NCBI GenBank assembly: GCA_943788235.1
Contig: CALSPM010000005.1
Location: 372,001 to 436,000, forward strand
From: an uncultured Cyclobacteriaceae bacterium
Lineage (GTDB): Bacteria > Bacteroidota > Bacteroidia > Cytophagales > Cyclobacteriaceae
Length of the DNA: 64,000 bases
Direction of reading: 5' to 3'
Shown: in pieces, positions 27,871 to 36,423 of the stretch
Numbering within the stretch: position 1 is the first letter of the stretch
How the letters are laid out: each line of letters opens with the position of its first letter
Notes under the pieces: model-generated
The model's input: only the letters and a program-made list of their open reading frames with translations
The model's database searches: none
What the model was told of the DNA's origin: nothing
Translations under genes and position numbers: made by a program

Positions 27871-28863
27871 CTATACGAGGGCGATTTCAGAAAATTGAGA
27901 CTTAATTTCGTCTAAAATAGCTAAAATAAGTGCAGGTTCTTCCGTTTCTACCAAGCGTGTTCGATAGGATTTAAAATCCGGTATTCTTTTGAAGTAGTTG
28001 GTATAATGACGTCTCATCTCAAAAATGCCTAATCTTTCCCCCTTCCATTCTAGAGAAAAATTCAGATGTCTCTTGGCAACGTCGACTCGCTCAGAAATGG
28101 ATGGGGGTCTAAGTTCATTTCCCGTTGCGATAAAATACTTAATTTCGTTAAATATCCATGGATACCCGATGGCTGCTCTTCCTATCATGATGCCATCAAT
28201 GCCATATCTATTTTTATAGGCGAGCGCCTTCTGCGGAGAGTCAATATCCCCATTACCAAATATGGGAATATGGATGTTGGGATTTTCTTTAACTTTTGCA
28301 ATGAGCGACCAATTGGCCTCACCTTTATACATCTGTTTTCGTGTACGACCATGTATTGTTAGGGCCTGGACTCCCACATCTTGAAGACGCATAGCAACTT
28401 CTTCTATTTTGATACTGTGCTCATCCCATCCAAGTCTTGTTTTGACAGTAACGGGCTTATTTACCCTTTTGACAATTTCTGAGGTCATCGCCTGCATCTT
28501 GGGCAAGTCTAGTAATATTCCTGCGCCCGCACCTTTGCAAGCCACTTTTTTAACAGGACACCCATAGTTAATGTCAATAATTTCGGGATCAGCATTTTCA
28601 GCAATGGCAGCTGCCTCCCGCATTGATTCAATTTTCTCGCCAAAAATCTGAATACCAATGGGGCGTTCGTAATTGTAAATATCCAGTTTTTGAACGCTTT
28701 TGTCCGCGTCTCTAATTAAACCCTCCGCTGAAATAAATTCAGTATACATCAGGTCAGCTCCATTTTCTTTGCAGACTGCCCTAAAAGGGGGGTCGCTGAC
28801 GTCTTCCATAGGGGCCAGCAGTAAGGGAAAGTCTCCCAATTCTATATTTCCAATTTTCACCAA
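27871..28863 (-). CDS. dusB: tRNA-dihydrouridine synthase (DusB family)
   Basis: A 330-aa FMN-dependent enzyme that reduces uridines in tRNA to dihydrouridine. Seen: PLLLAPMEDVSDPPFRAVC at the N-terminus, the catalytic Cys in INYGCPVKKVACKGAGAGILL, KTRLGWDEHSI, the TIHGRTRKQMYKGEANW loop and the FMN-phosphate-binding GNGDIDSP...GIDGIMIGRAAIGYPW. A C-terminal four-helix RNA-binding domain ends it. It begins 35 bases from the divergent CPBP protease gene. Confidence 0.95.
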   Translation of the reverse strand: MVKIGNIELGDFPLLLAPMEDVSDPPFRAVCKENGADLMYTEFISAEGLIRDADKSVQKLDIYNYERPIGIQIFGEKIESMREAAAIAENADPEIIDINYGCPVKKVACKGAGAGILLDLPKMQAMTSEIVKRVNKPVTVKTRLGWDEHSIKIEEVAMRLQDVGVQALTIHGRTRKQMYKGEANWSLIAKVKENPNIHIPIFGNGDIDSPQKALAYKNRYGIDGIMIGRAAIGYPWIFNEIKYFIATGNELRPPSISERVDVAKRHLNFSLEWKGERLGIFEMRRHYTNYFKRIPDFKSYRTRLVETEEPALILAILDEIKSQFSEIALV

Positions 28864-28898
28864 AACACGATCAATTATTTTGTAAATTTAGGGCAATT

Positions 28899-29852
28899 AT
28901 GGACAATATATTTTCACAAACGAATCAAAATCAAAAATCTATAGGTTGGCTCCTACTTATTTTGGTAGGATATGAGTTGGCAGCGGTCTTTGCTTTCAAT
29001 TTTTTGGGACTGATGATGCTACTTCCTTTTTATGACTTTGACCTTCAAATTGTAACAGCTATGCTTGGGAAACCCACAGCTTATCCTGCGGCTAAAATAC
29101 CAATGTTAGTACTTTTAGGGGTTTCAGCCATAGGGACTTTTATTCTTACTCCGGCATGGGTGATGCATAAATATGCAAAAATTGAGCTGAAAAAATTCCT
29201 AATAATTCCTAAATTTTATTTTAAAGCAGCTTTAATAACTATTATTATGGTTATTTCATTTGCGGGAGTCAATACTGTGATTATTGAGTGGAACAAGGCC
29301 CTTCAATTACCCAATTTCTTGAGTGAATTTGAACATTATGCGCAAGCTCAGGAGTTGAAATTGGAGGAGTTAACTAAGTTTCTCACCCACTTTGAGAGTA
29401 CGGGTCATTTTTTGTTTTGTATGTTGGTGATTGCTATTATTCCTGCATTGGGAGAGGAATTTTTGTTTAGAGGGATATTACAAAATATATTGAGAAGCGC
29501 GTTGAAAAACCCGCATATAGCTATTTGGGCTTCAGCTCTGATATTTTCTTTGTTTCACAATCAATTCTATGGATTAGTACCTCGAATGTTATTGGGAGCT
29601 ATTTTTGGCTACTTATATTATTGGTCAGGAAGTTTATTTTTATCTGTAATCGGCCATTTTATCAATAATGGTTTCACTTTAATTTTGATGTTTTTGTTTC
29701 AAAAAGGCCTGATTTCATTTGATTTATTGCGGGACGAAATCAACTTTGATACCTACATTCTTTTAATTTTCATTATTTTCACGATCTGTTTACTTTTTAT
29801 ACTTCGCAAAATTTATTTAATGAATGAGGAAGGTCTGGCAAAAAGTTTTTGA
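28899..29852 (+). CDS. CPBP-family intramembrane metalloprotease
   Basis: A 317-aa polytopic membrane protein with eight or so hydrophobic segments. The CPBP/Abi motifs are complete: GEEFLFRGILQNIL (motif 1, EExxxR), LIFSLFHNQFYGLVPRMLLGAIFGYLYYWSG (motif 2, FxxxH) and SVIGHFINNGFTLI (motif 3). Members are related to prenyl-protein proteases. Some give immunity to bacteriocins, and many have unknown targets. The last 29 bases overlap the DUF2007 gene, suggesting translational coupling. Confidence 0.9.
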   Translation: MDNIFSQTNQNQKSIGWLLLILVGYELAAVFAFNFLGLMMLLPFYDFDLQIVTAMLGKPTAYPAAKIPMLVLLGVSAIGTFILTPAWVMHKYAKIELKKFLIIPKFYFKAALITIIMVISFAGVNTVIIEWNKALQLPNFLSEFEHYAQAQELKLEELTKFLTHFESTGHFLFCMLVIAIIPALGEEFLFRGILQNILRSALKNPHIAIWASALIFSLFHNQFYGLVPRMLLGAIFGYLYYWSGSLFLSVIGHFINNGFTLILMFLFQKGLISFDLLRDEINFDTYILLIFIIFTICLLFILRKIYLMNEEGLAKSF

Positions 29853-30033
29853 GGATACTTCTGTCCACCGGGTAGAAATTGTAAAAGCCATTCTTGAAGG
29901 TGAGGGCCTCAATCCGGTAATTGTTGACTTAAAAGACAGCTCTTATCATTTTGGAAAATTTGAAGTCAGGGTAGATTCCATGCACGTATTGGAAGCCATA
30001 AGGGTCATTAAAAAAGAAATAAATTTTGAATAA
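29824..30033 (+). CDS. DUF2007-family small protein
   Basis: A 69-aa protein with the DUF2007 plan: KVFEDTSVHRVEIVKAILEGEGLNPVIVDLKDSSYHFGKFEVRVDSMHVLEAIRVIKK, that is, an EIVKAILE helix and a beta hairpin, then a second helix. The family is called a putative signal-transducing protein, with no proven role. It lies between the protease, which it overlaps by 29 bases, and cdsA, which it overlaps by eight, so all three probably share one message. Confidence 0.85.
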   Translation: MRKVWQKVFEDTSVHRVEIVKAILEGEGLNPVIVDLKDSSYHFGKFEVRVDSMHVLEAIRVIKKEINFE

Positions 30034-30844
30034 ATTTTCTGAATTAAAAAGGAGACTTTTTTCTGCTCTCATTGGTGCAGCTGTCATTGTATCCTCCATA
30101 TTATGGAGTGAGTGGAGCTATTTTTTGATTTTCTTTGCGATCTGCATTTCAGCACAATGGGAATTTTACCGATTGGTGAGAATACAAGATTATCTGCCTC
30201 TTCGCTTTTTTGGAGTGTTTATCGGAGGTTTGTTGTTCATATTGACTTTTTTTATTGAAAGAGGAGATCTCGACGGGAAGTATTTGTTTCTCATTTTTCC
30301 CTTGGCCTCAATCATATTTATTTTTAAATTATACAAGAAAAAAGATCAGAATCCTTTTGTAAACATTGCTTTGTATTATTTAGGAATCACTTATGTGGCC
30401 TTACCTTTTTCGCTCATCAATGTAATTGTTTTTGATGGTGGAAACTATGCCTATGAAATACTGTTAGGCCTGATGCTGATCATTTGGGCAAGTGATACGG
30501 GTGCTTATTTTGCAGGTACCGCGTTTGGAAAAACTAAATTATTTGAAAGAATCTCTCCTAAAAAATCTTGGGAAGGGAGTATTGGTGGCACCTTATTTGC
30601 CGTTGGATTTGCTTATTTGGCGATGACTTATTTTGGACAGTTATCTTTATTCGAATGGTTAACGGTGGCGTTCATAGTAGTTGTTGCTGGGACTTACGGG
30701 GATTTGGTGGAGTCTCATTTTAAGCGGACCATGTCGATCAAGGATTCAGGAAATATCATTCCAGGGCATGGGGGCTTCTTAGATCGTTTTGATAGCCTCA
30801 TCTTAACGGTTCCTTTTATCGTTATTTTTTTAAAGCTACTGTGA
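30026..30844 (+). CDS. cdsA: Phosphatidate cytidylyltransferase
   Basis: An integral membrane enzyme that makes CDP-diacylglycerol from CTP and phosphatidate, the branch point of phospholipid synthesis. The 272 aa contain about seven to eight hydrophobic helices and the C-terminal signature SHFKRTMSIKDSGNIIPGHGGFLDRFDSL, including the conserved Asp residues. WASDTGAYFAGTAFGKTKL and SPKKSWEGSIGG are further family marks. The TTG at 30026 is taken as start (MNKFSELKRRLFSALIG). psd, which acts two steps later, lies downstream beyond the glutamate dehydrogenase gene. Confidence 0.95.
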   Translation: MNKFSELKRRLFSALIGAAVIVSSILWSEWSYFLIFFAICISAQWEFYRLVRIQDYLPLRFFGVFIGGLLFILTFFIERGDLDGKYLFLIFPLASIIFIFKLYKKKDQNPFVNIALYYLGITYVALPFSLINVIVFDGGNYAYEILLGLMLIIWASDTGAYFAGTAFGKTKLFERISPKKSWEGSIGGTLFAVGFAYLAMTYFGQLSLFEWLTVAFIVVVAGTYGDLVESHFKRTMSIKDSGNIIPGHGGFLDRFDSLILTVPFIVIFLKLL

Positions 30845-30911
30845 AGTAAATCATTAATAATGCTAGCTTTGCCGTAAAATAAGATTCGTTTGCACCCCAA
30901 CGTTTGATATA

Positions 30912-32186
30912 ATGAGTTACATAGAACCAGCACCGATAAAGGATAAAGAAAATCCTCTTGAGTCTATGATGTCGAGATTCCAGATTGCCGCAGAGCATCT
31001 GGGACTTAATCAGCAAATTTATAACGTCTTAAAATCTCCTGTTAAGCAAGTCATCGTGACTTTACCTATTACCATGGATAATGGGCAGATAGAAGTTTTT
31101 GAAGGATATCGAGTGATTCATTCCAATATATTGGGTCCTTCCAAAGGAGGGATCCGAATGGATATGGATGTCAACCTAGATGAGGTAAAAGCATTGGCTG
31201 CTTGGATGACATGGAAATGTGCGGTAGTAGATATTCCTTTTGGAGGAGCCAAAGGGGGGATTAAATGTGATCCAGGAATAATGTCAGCAGGAGAAATGGA
31301 ACGTTTGACACGGTCCTATACCATGGCTTTGCAAGAAATATTTGGCCCGGATAGGGACATCCCTGCACCAGATATGGGAACAGGTCCACGCGAAATGGCC
31401 TGGTTAATGGATCAATATTCTCGATCTTATGGAATGACTATCAATGCAGTAGTTACGGGTAAGCCGGTTGTTTTAGGAGGGTCGCTGGGACGTACCGAGG
31501 CGACAGGTCGTGGCGTGATGGTGACTGCGCTGGCTGCTATGGAGAAACTAAAATTAAATCCTTTTAAAGCGACGTGTGCCGTTCAAGGTTTTGGCAATGT
31601 GGGTTCATGGGCGGCGCTTTTGTTAGATGAGCGCGGAGTGAAAATTGTGGCGTTGAGTGATATTTCTCAGGCTTATTATAATGAAAAAGGGATTAATATT
31701 TCAGATGCAGTGGCCTATCAACAAGCGCATAAGGGCTCGTTGATAGGATTTTCTGGGGCAGAAGTGATGCCAGCTGATGAATTGTTGTTTTTGGATGTGG
31801 ACGTGCTGGTCCCGGCGGCAGTGGAAGATGTCATTACGGTACACAACGCCAAGGACATCAAGGCAAGATTGATTGTCGAAGGATCCAATGGACCTACGTC
31901 GGCGAAGGCAGACAAAATATTAAATGATTTGGGAATATTGTCGGTTCCTGATATTTTAGCCAATGCGGGGGGTGTTACGGTTTCATATTTTGAGTGGGTC
32001 CAAAATAGATTGGGTTATAAATGGACGGGCGAACGTGTCAATAGGCGCTCGGATCGGATCATGAAGGATGCATTTAATAACGTCTATGAAACGGCATTGC
32101 AATATGATGTTTCACTACGTATTGCAGCCTATATAGTAGCCATTGATAAGGTGGCCAAGACATACACATTTAGAGGAGGATTTTAA
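30912..32186 (+). CDS. Glu/Leu/Phe/Val family amino-acid dehydrogenase (probable glutamate dehydrogenase)
   Basis: A 424-aa dehydrogenase of the hexameric GDH family that interconverts glutamate and 2-oxoglutarate plus ammonia. Seen: GPSKGGIRMD, KCAVVDIPFGGAKGGI with the catalytic Lys region, PAPDMGT, the Rossmann motif CAVQGFGNVGSWAA, and VEGSNGPTSAKAD...PDILANAGGVTVSYFEW. These motifs favour glutamate over branched-chain substrates. A TAGCTTTG (30864-30871) about 40 bases upstream fits a Bacteroidota -7 element, but there is no matching -33. The gene separates cdsA from psd and abuts psd with no gap. Confidence 0.93.
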   Translation: MSYIEPAPIKDKENPLESMMSRFQIAAEHLGLNQQIYNVLKSPVKQVIVTLPITMDNGQIEVFEGYRVIHSNILGPSKGGIRMDMDVNLDEVKALAAWMTWKCAVVDIPFGGAKGGIKCDPGIMSAGEMERLTRSYTMALQEIFGPDRDIPAPDMGTGPREMAWLMDQYSRSYGMTINAVVTGKPVVLGGSLGRTEATGRGVMVTALAAMEKLKLNPFKATCAVQGFGNVGSWAALLLDERGVKIVALSDISQAYYNEKGINISDAVAYQQAHKGSLIGFSGAEVMPADELLFLDVDVLVPAAVEDVITVHNAKDIKARLIVEGSNGPTSAKADKILNDLGILSVPDILANAGGVTVSYFEWVQNRLGYKWTGERVNRRSDRIMKDAFNNVYETALQYDVSLRIAAYIVAIDKVAKTYTFRGGF

Positions 32187-32843
32187 ATGAAATTACATAA
32201 GGAAGGGTATATGATTATACCCTGGTTTGTCATAGGTGTTGTTGCACTGTATTTATTGCTCACATGGTTAATCCCACTGGAGCTATTCAGATTGGTTTTA
32301 GGTAGTTTATCGGCGATTTTTTTAGTTTTGGTGGTTGCTTTTTTTCGTGTGCCTAAGATTCAAGCCCCCGTGGGGGATAATTTAGTCATTGCCCCAGCTG
32401 AGGGGAAGGTAGTCGTTTTAGAAAAAGTTATGGTTGATGAGTTTCTCAAAGAGGAGCGGATACAAGTGTCCATTTTTATGTCTCCTTTAAATGTACACAT
32501 CAATCGAGCACCTGTCTCAGGAAAGATAAACTATTATCAATATCACCCTGGTAAATATTTGGTAGCCTGGCATCCCAAATCGAGTACAGAGAATGAAAGG
32601 ACTTCCATTGCTTTTGAAATGTCAAATGGGGTACGCATTTTTATGAGGCAAATAGCTGGAGCTGTAGCGAGAAGAATAGCATTTTATAAAGAACTGGAGG
32701 ATAAGGTAGATGCAGCAGATGAGGTGGGTTTTATAAGATTTGGAAGCCGAGTAGATCTTTTTCTCCCCTTGGGGGCAGACTTAAAGGTGAAAATAGGAGA
32801 TAAGACCAGAGGGGGAGAAACCATCATCGCTCATCTAAAGTAA
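32187..32843 (+). CDS. psd: Phosphatidylserine decarboxylase
   Basis: A 218-aa self-processing pyruvoyl enzyme that makes phosphatidylethanolamine. The short form has an N-terminal membrane anchor (about residues 10-52), VIAPAEGKVVVLEKV, FMSPLNVHINRAPVSGKI, and the cleavage region FIRFGSRVDLFLP near residue 190, where Gly-Ser is the expected cut site. This short, one-anchor type is common in Bacteroidota. The ATG follows the gdh stop directly. It shares the cdsA neighbourhood, fitting phospholipid synthesis. Confidence 0.93.
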   Translation: MKLHKEGYMIIPWFVIGVVALYLLLTWLIPLELFRLVLGSLSAIFLVLVVAFFRVPKIQAPVGDNLVIAPAEGKVVVLEKVMVDEFLKEERIQVSIFMSPLNVHINRAPVSGKINYYQYHPGKYLVAWHPKSSTENERTSIAFEMSNGVRIFMRQIAGAVARRIAFYKELEDKVDAADEVGFIRFGSRVDLFLPLGADLKVKIGDKTRGGETIIAHLK

Positions 32844-33352
32844 TGATGGCCGAGGTGGATAAAAAAAATTATGCAAGTTTTGGATTGCGTCTTTTAGCTT
32901 ACGTACTTGACGCCTTTGTTTTGCAACTTTTACAAATCATCGTCATCATACCCTTTTTGCTGAGCTTGGGTTTCGCTTTTGTGGATGTACCTTTTGACTG
33001 GGATGCTTATGAACATTATGATGAGGCATTCTTCACAGATTTAGGCCTATGGATAGATCAAGCACGTCCACTTATTTTTGCAGGATTTATTACCCAAACA
33101 TTCTACTTTTCCCTTTTAGAATCAAGCCATCTACAAGCTTCTTTAGGTAAGCTTGCATTCGGAATTAAAGTGGTAGATCAGCAGGGTGCGCGGCTTGATT
33201 TTCTTTATTGTTTGGTCAGAAACATGAGTAAATTCTTATCTAGCTTGATTTTTATGCTGGGTTATCTGATGGCTGCAGTAACTAAAAACAAACAAGCGCT
33301 GCATGACTTGATCGCAGGATCTTATGTTATTCGCCCTGTGCCAGAGTCCTAG
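32843..33352 (+). CDS. RDD-family membrane protein
   Basis: A 169-aa membrane protein with an RDD domain: YASFGLRLLAYVLDAFVLQLLQ at the N-terminus (here RLLAYVLD in place of R-DD), three hydrophobic segments and the C-terminal GSYVIRP pattern. ASLGKLAFGIKVVDQQGARLDF is typical of the family. Some RDD proteins are ion antiporters, but most have no known role. It overlaps the psd stop by one base and so is likely to be translated with it. The minus-strand operon ribD-cupin-msrC ends ten bases beyond it. Confidence 0.87.
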   Translation: MMAEVDKKNYASFGLRLLAYVLDAFVLQLLQIIVIIPFLLSLGFAFVDVPFDWDAYEHYDEAFFTDLGLWIDQARPLIFAGFITQTFYFSLLESSHLQASLGKLAFGIKVVDQQGARLDFLYCLVRNMSKFLSSLIFMLGYLMAAVTKNKQALHDLIAGSYVIRPVPES

Positions 33353-33362
33353 ACTCAATTTT

Positions 33363-33833
33363 CTAGATCAGCGCGATGAACTTGGTTAAATAATGTGCAT
33401 CGATTTCATCGAAAGAATTTAATACATCACTGTCTACATCGAGTACGAAAAGTACGTTATCCTCTTTTATTTTTGGGATCACAATTTCTGATTTTGAATC
33501 ACCACTGCAAGCAATATGACCTGGAAATAACTCCACATCTGGGACAATGATGGGCATTTTTTGCTCCCAGCTTTGTCCGCAAACACCTTGGCCCAGTAGG
33601 ATTCGGGTACAGGCTATGGGACCTTGAAAAGGGCCGAGCACTAGGGCGTTACCTTTGACAAGGTAAAAGCCTACCCAAAAGAAATCAAAAGACATTTTTA
33701 AAACGGCGGCTATATTTGCCAAGTTGGCTATGAGGTCGGTTTCATTTTTTATCAAGGCTTCCAACTGAGGAAGTATGGTTTGATATATTTCTTCCTTTGA
33801 TTTGGATTTATCAATGATGATTTCTTCCCCCAT
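33363..33833 (-). CDS. msrC: Free methionine-(R)-sulfoxide reductase (GAF domain)
   Basis: A 156-aa single-GAF protein that reduces free methionine-R-sulfoxide. The three family cysteines are present at about residues 75, 85 and 109 (ACTRILLGQGVCG and HIACSGDSKSEIVIP). Their spacing of 10 and 24 matches Cys84, Cys94 and Cys118 of the E. coli enzyme. The pattern CSGDSKSEIVIP forms the substrate pocket. It is the last gene of ribD-cupin-msrC on the minus strand, two bases after the cupin gene. Confidence 0.93.
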   Translation of the reverse strand: MGEEIIIDKSKSKEEIYQTILPQLEALIKNETDLIANLANIAAVLKMSFDFFWVGFYLVKGNALVLGPFQGPIACTRILLGQGVCGQSWEQKMPIIVPDVELFPGHIACSGDSKSEIVIPKIKEDNVLFVLDVDSDVLNSFDEIDAHYLTKFIALI

Positions 33834-33835
33834 AG

Positions 33836-34201
33836 TTATATTATTTGAGGATTTTTTACGGTCAATGGACTTTGTTCACCTCCTGTGTTGAGCGTCTCTT
33901 TGGGTTCAAACATTAAGATGTGGGTTTCATCTTCTGCAGAGGGTTTGTGTTCAACGCCTTTAGGTACAACAGTGAAATCTCCTTCATTTAACGTCAGGGT
34001 TTGGTCACGAAGTTCCATTTTCATAGATCCCTTGATTACCCAAAACATCTCATCTTCATCGTTATGTTGATGCCAAATAAAATCACCCTTGATTTTAGCG
34101 ATTTTAACGGCCTGACCATTAAGTTCTGCAATTACGTGTGGGGTCCAGTGTGAAGTGAAATGATTAAATTTTTCTTGAATATTACTTTTAGTTATGCTCA
34201 T
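33836..34201 (-). CDS. Small cupin-domain protein
   Basis: A 121-aa single-domain cupin. Metal-binding motif 1 is visible as WHQHNDEDEMFWVIKGSM (His, His, Glu) and motif 2 as FTVVPKGVEHKPSAEDE (His). The reaction is unknown. Relatives sit in varied operons and are usually annotated only as cupins. It overlaps the end of ribD by 14 bases and lies just before msrC. A link to oxidative damage repair is only guilt by association. Confidence 0.87.
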   Translation of the reverse strand: MSITKSNIQEKFNHFTSHWTPHVIAELNGQAVKIAKIKGDFIWHQHNDEDEMFWVIKGSMKMELRDQTLTLNEGDFTVVPKGVEHKPSAEDETHILMFEPKETLNTGGEQSPLTVKNPQII

Positions 34202-35216
34202 TGTAGTAGGTAGTTAAAGTGTCATTTGAAATTTGGGTACGGTCGTGAGGTAGGACTCCCATTTTCGGTGCGGAAATACCTTTATAAAATTTCTGAGGAC
34301 TGGTAAAAACCCGGGCTTCATCCCAAAGGTTTAAACTAATGAATTTCTCGATGGTATGAGTGCCTCCTTCCACGAGAATGGACTGAATATTTAATTGATG
34401 AAGTTTATCTAAAATAATTGTGATGGGATCCGCTGAATCCAAAGTGTGATAGGTTACGTTTTTCTTGTTCTTTTCCGGAAATTGGGTAAATACATGAGTT
34501 GGTTGAGTTCCATCGAAAATATTGAGGGCTTTATTCAATTGATTCCTTGGATCTATTACTATTCTTATGGGATTTGATCCTTGCCAATCTCGAGTAGTTA
34601 ATCTGGGGTTATCATGTTTGGCTGTATTGTAGCCTACAAGGATAGCCATCTCTTCACTGCGCCATTTGTGCACCATTTGCCTGGAGAGGGGATTACTGAT
34701 CCATTTGGAATTAAAATCAGTTCTGGCGATAAAGTGATCTTGTGTTTGTGCCCATTTTAAAATAATGTAAGGTCTGCTTTTTGATATAAAAGTCAAAAAT
34801 CGGCGATTTAAATAATGCTCTTCTTCTTGCATGCATCCTATTTTAACTTTAATTCCGGCAGCCTTGAGTCGTTTGATACCTGCACCATTGACGGCCTCAA
34901 ATGGATCTTGAGAAGCGATGACAACTTTAGCTACCTTTTGAGTAATGAGTAAATCTGCACAAGGGGGTGTTTTACCATGATGTGCGCAAGGCTCTAATGT
35001 AACGTATGCAGTAGCCCCTGCGATCTCAGTAGTCGCATTTTTAATGGCATTGACCTCTGCATGCGCTGCACCATAAGCTTGATGAAATCCTTCTCCGATG
35101 ATTTTTTCATTTTTCACAATAACACAACCTACCAGTGGGTTAGGAGCCACCTTGCCCCTCCCTAAAATAGCAAGCTCAAAAGCCCTCTTCATATAAAGTA
35201 CATCTTTATCAAACAT
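34188..35216 (-). CDS. ribD: Riboflavin biosynthesis protein RibD
   Basis: A 342-aa bifunctional enzyme for two early steps of riboflavin synthesis. The N-terminal deaminase (about 1-145) has NPLVGCVIV, the zinc site AAHAEVNAI and EPCAHHGKTPPCADLL. The C-terminal reductase (about 150-342) has ILKWAQTQDHFI and RIVIDPRNQL...LVEGGTHTIEKFI. The ATG at 35216 (MFDKDVLYMKRAFELA) is preferred; a TTG at 35231 would add five residues. No FMN riboswitch is visible in the 93 bases before the divergent prmC. Confidence 0.95.
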   Translation of the reverse strand: MFDKDVLYMKRAFELAILGRGKVAPNPLVGCVIVKNEKIIGEGFHQAYGAAHAEVNAIKNATTEIAGATAYVTLEPCAHHGKTPPCADLLITQKVAKVVIASQDPFEAVNGAGIKRLKAAGIKVKIGCMQEEEHYLNRRFLTFISKSRPYIILKWAQTQDHFIARTDFNSKWISNPLSRQMVHKWRSEEMAILVGYNTAKHDNPRLTTRDWQGSNPIRIVIDPRNQLNKALNIFDGTQPTHVFTQFPEKNKKNVTYHTLDSADPITIILDKLHQLNIQSILVEGGTHTIEKFISLNLWDEARVFTSPQKFYKGISAPKMGVLPHDRTQISNDTLTTYYNEHN

Positions 35217-35309
35217 ACTGCAAAGTAACAAACAATATTGAGCAGAAGAAAGTCATCTTCTCCTCCAAATGTTATTTAATTCTGATGGCCTGAATTAGTT
35301 TTACTTCAT

Positions 35310-36152
35310 ATGAGTCTTTCGAGCAAGGTATTATATGATCAATTTGTCCACGAGCTAGAAGCTAAATGGGAGCTAGACGAATCTAAAAAAGTCGCAGAAA
35401 TTGTATTTGACAAACTTTTCGGGTTTTCCAGGATAGATATTTTTTTAAATAAATCAATTCCTCAATCAGATGAGCGATTGGCTCCCATATTACAGCGCTT
35501 GTTGAATGGGGAACCCGTGCAGTATGTATTGAACCATACCGCTTTTTTTGGGCTTTCATTTTTTATCAATTCTGAGGTACTTATTCCAAGACAAGAAACC
35601 GAGGAGTTGGTTGCTTTAATTTTAAAGGAGAATGGCCATACATCACAAAACATTTTGGATATCGGTACGGGTTCAGGAGCCATAGCGCTTGCGTTATGCA
35701 TGCATAGACCCAAGTGGAATATATCAGCTTGGGATCTTTCTCGAGAGGCGTTGGATGTAGCAAAATATAATGCACATCAACTTAATTTAACTGTTGATTT
35801 TAGGTGTTTAGATATTTTGACCAAAGATCCAGATACTGATCAATATCACCTAATCATCAGTAATCCTCCTTACATTCCAAGTGCTGAAAAGTTATTGATG
35901 GCAGGACATGTAGTTAAATATGAACCTGAATTGGCTCTTTTTGTTGCCGATGATCATCCTTTAATTTTTTATGATGCAATTGCCAAATATGCCCTGAAAT
36001 CATTGAAAGAGAAGGGAAAACTCTATTTTGAGATCCACGAAGATTTTGCCCATCAAATACAGGCCCTATTGAATCATCTTGGATTTGAAGAGGTCGTCAT
36101 ACACGATGACCTTAATAAAAAAGCACGCATGGCTTCTGCAACACGTGGCTAA
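35310..36152 (+). CDS. prmC: Peptide chain release factor N5-glutamine methyltransferase
   Basis: A 280-aa enzyme that methylates the Gln of the GGQ motif in RF1 and RF2. The N-terminal helical domain (about 1-85) is followed by a Rossmann methyltransferase with the SAM-binding loop NILDIGTGSGAIALAL (about 115-130) and the substrate-amide-binding NPPY in LIISNPPYIP. IPRQETEELV before the loop is also characteristic. It diverges from ribD. About 270 bases with no secure gene follow before the APH-family kinase. Confidence 0.96.
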   Translation: MSLSSKVLYDQFVHELEAKWELDESKKVAEIVFDKLFGFSRIDIFLNKSIPQSDERLAPILQRLLNGEPVQYVLNHTAFFGLSFFINSEVLIPRQETEELVALILKENGHTSQNILDIGTGSGAIALALCMHRPKWNISAWDLSREALDVAKYNAHQLNLTVDFRCLDILTKDPDTDQYHLIISNPPYIPSAEKLLMAGHVVKYEPELALFVADDHPLIFYDAIAKYALKSLKEKGKLYFEIHEDFAHQIQALLNHLGFEEVVIHDDLNKKARMASATRG

Positions 36153-36183
36153 CAGATGAGTTAAGTTGGTAAAAGAAGTAAAA

Positions 36184-36291
36184 ATGGATTCAATGCATAT
36201 GCATGATTACTCTTCGGCTCACTTATTGACCCATGATTTCTTCCAGCACTATGGGGGCATTGATGTTCATTTTTATTTTGAAAAGTATTAA
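36184..36291 (+). CDS. Short His-rich open frame (35 aa), doubtful
   Basis: An ATG-initiated frame of 35 residues in the gap between prmC and the kinase gene. Six His residues are present (MDSMHMHDYSS, HLLTHDFFQHY, DVHFYFEKY). No clear ribosome-binding site, promoter or family resemblance was found. It may be a remnant or a chance frame. Confidence 0.15.
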   Translation: MDSMHMHDYSSAHLLTHDFFQHYGGIDVHFYFEKY

Positions 36292-36423
36292 TGTACTGAA
36301 CCAATATCTAATTTAAATCAACGATTTTATATAGATTTTTTTTAGAAGATAAGTCGTAAATTAGATACCTATTTCTTTACAAATCCATTCAAGGTGAGCA
36401 AGTATTGTGGTAATCTGATTTAA

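Noticed and set aside
35217-35309. Possible FMN riboswitch before ribD
   Set aside because: The 93 bases between ribD and prmC are too short for an RFN element and lack its conserved GGGGC and CCGAC blocks.
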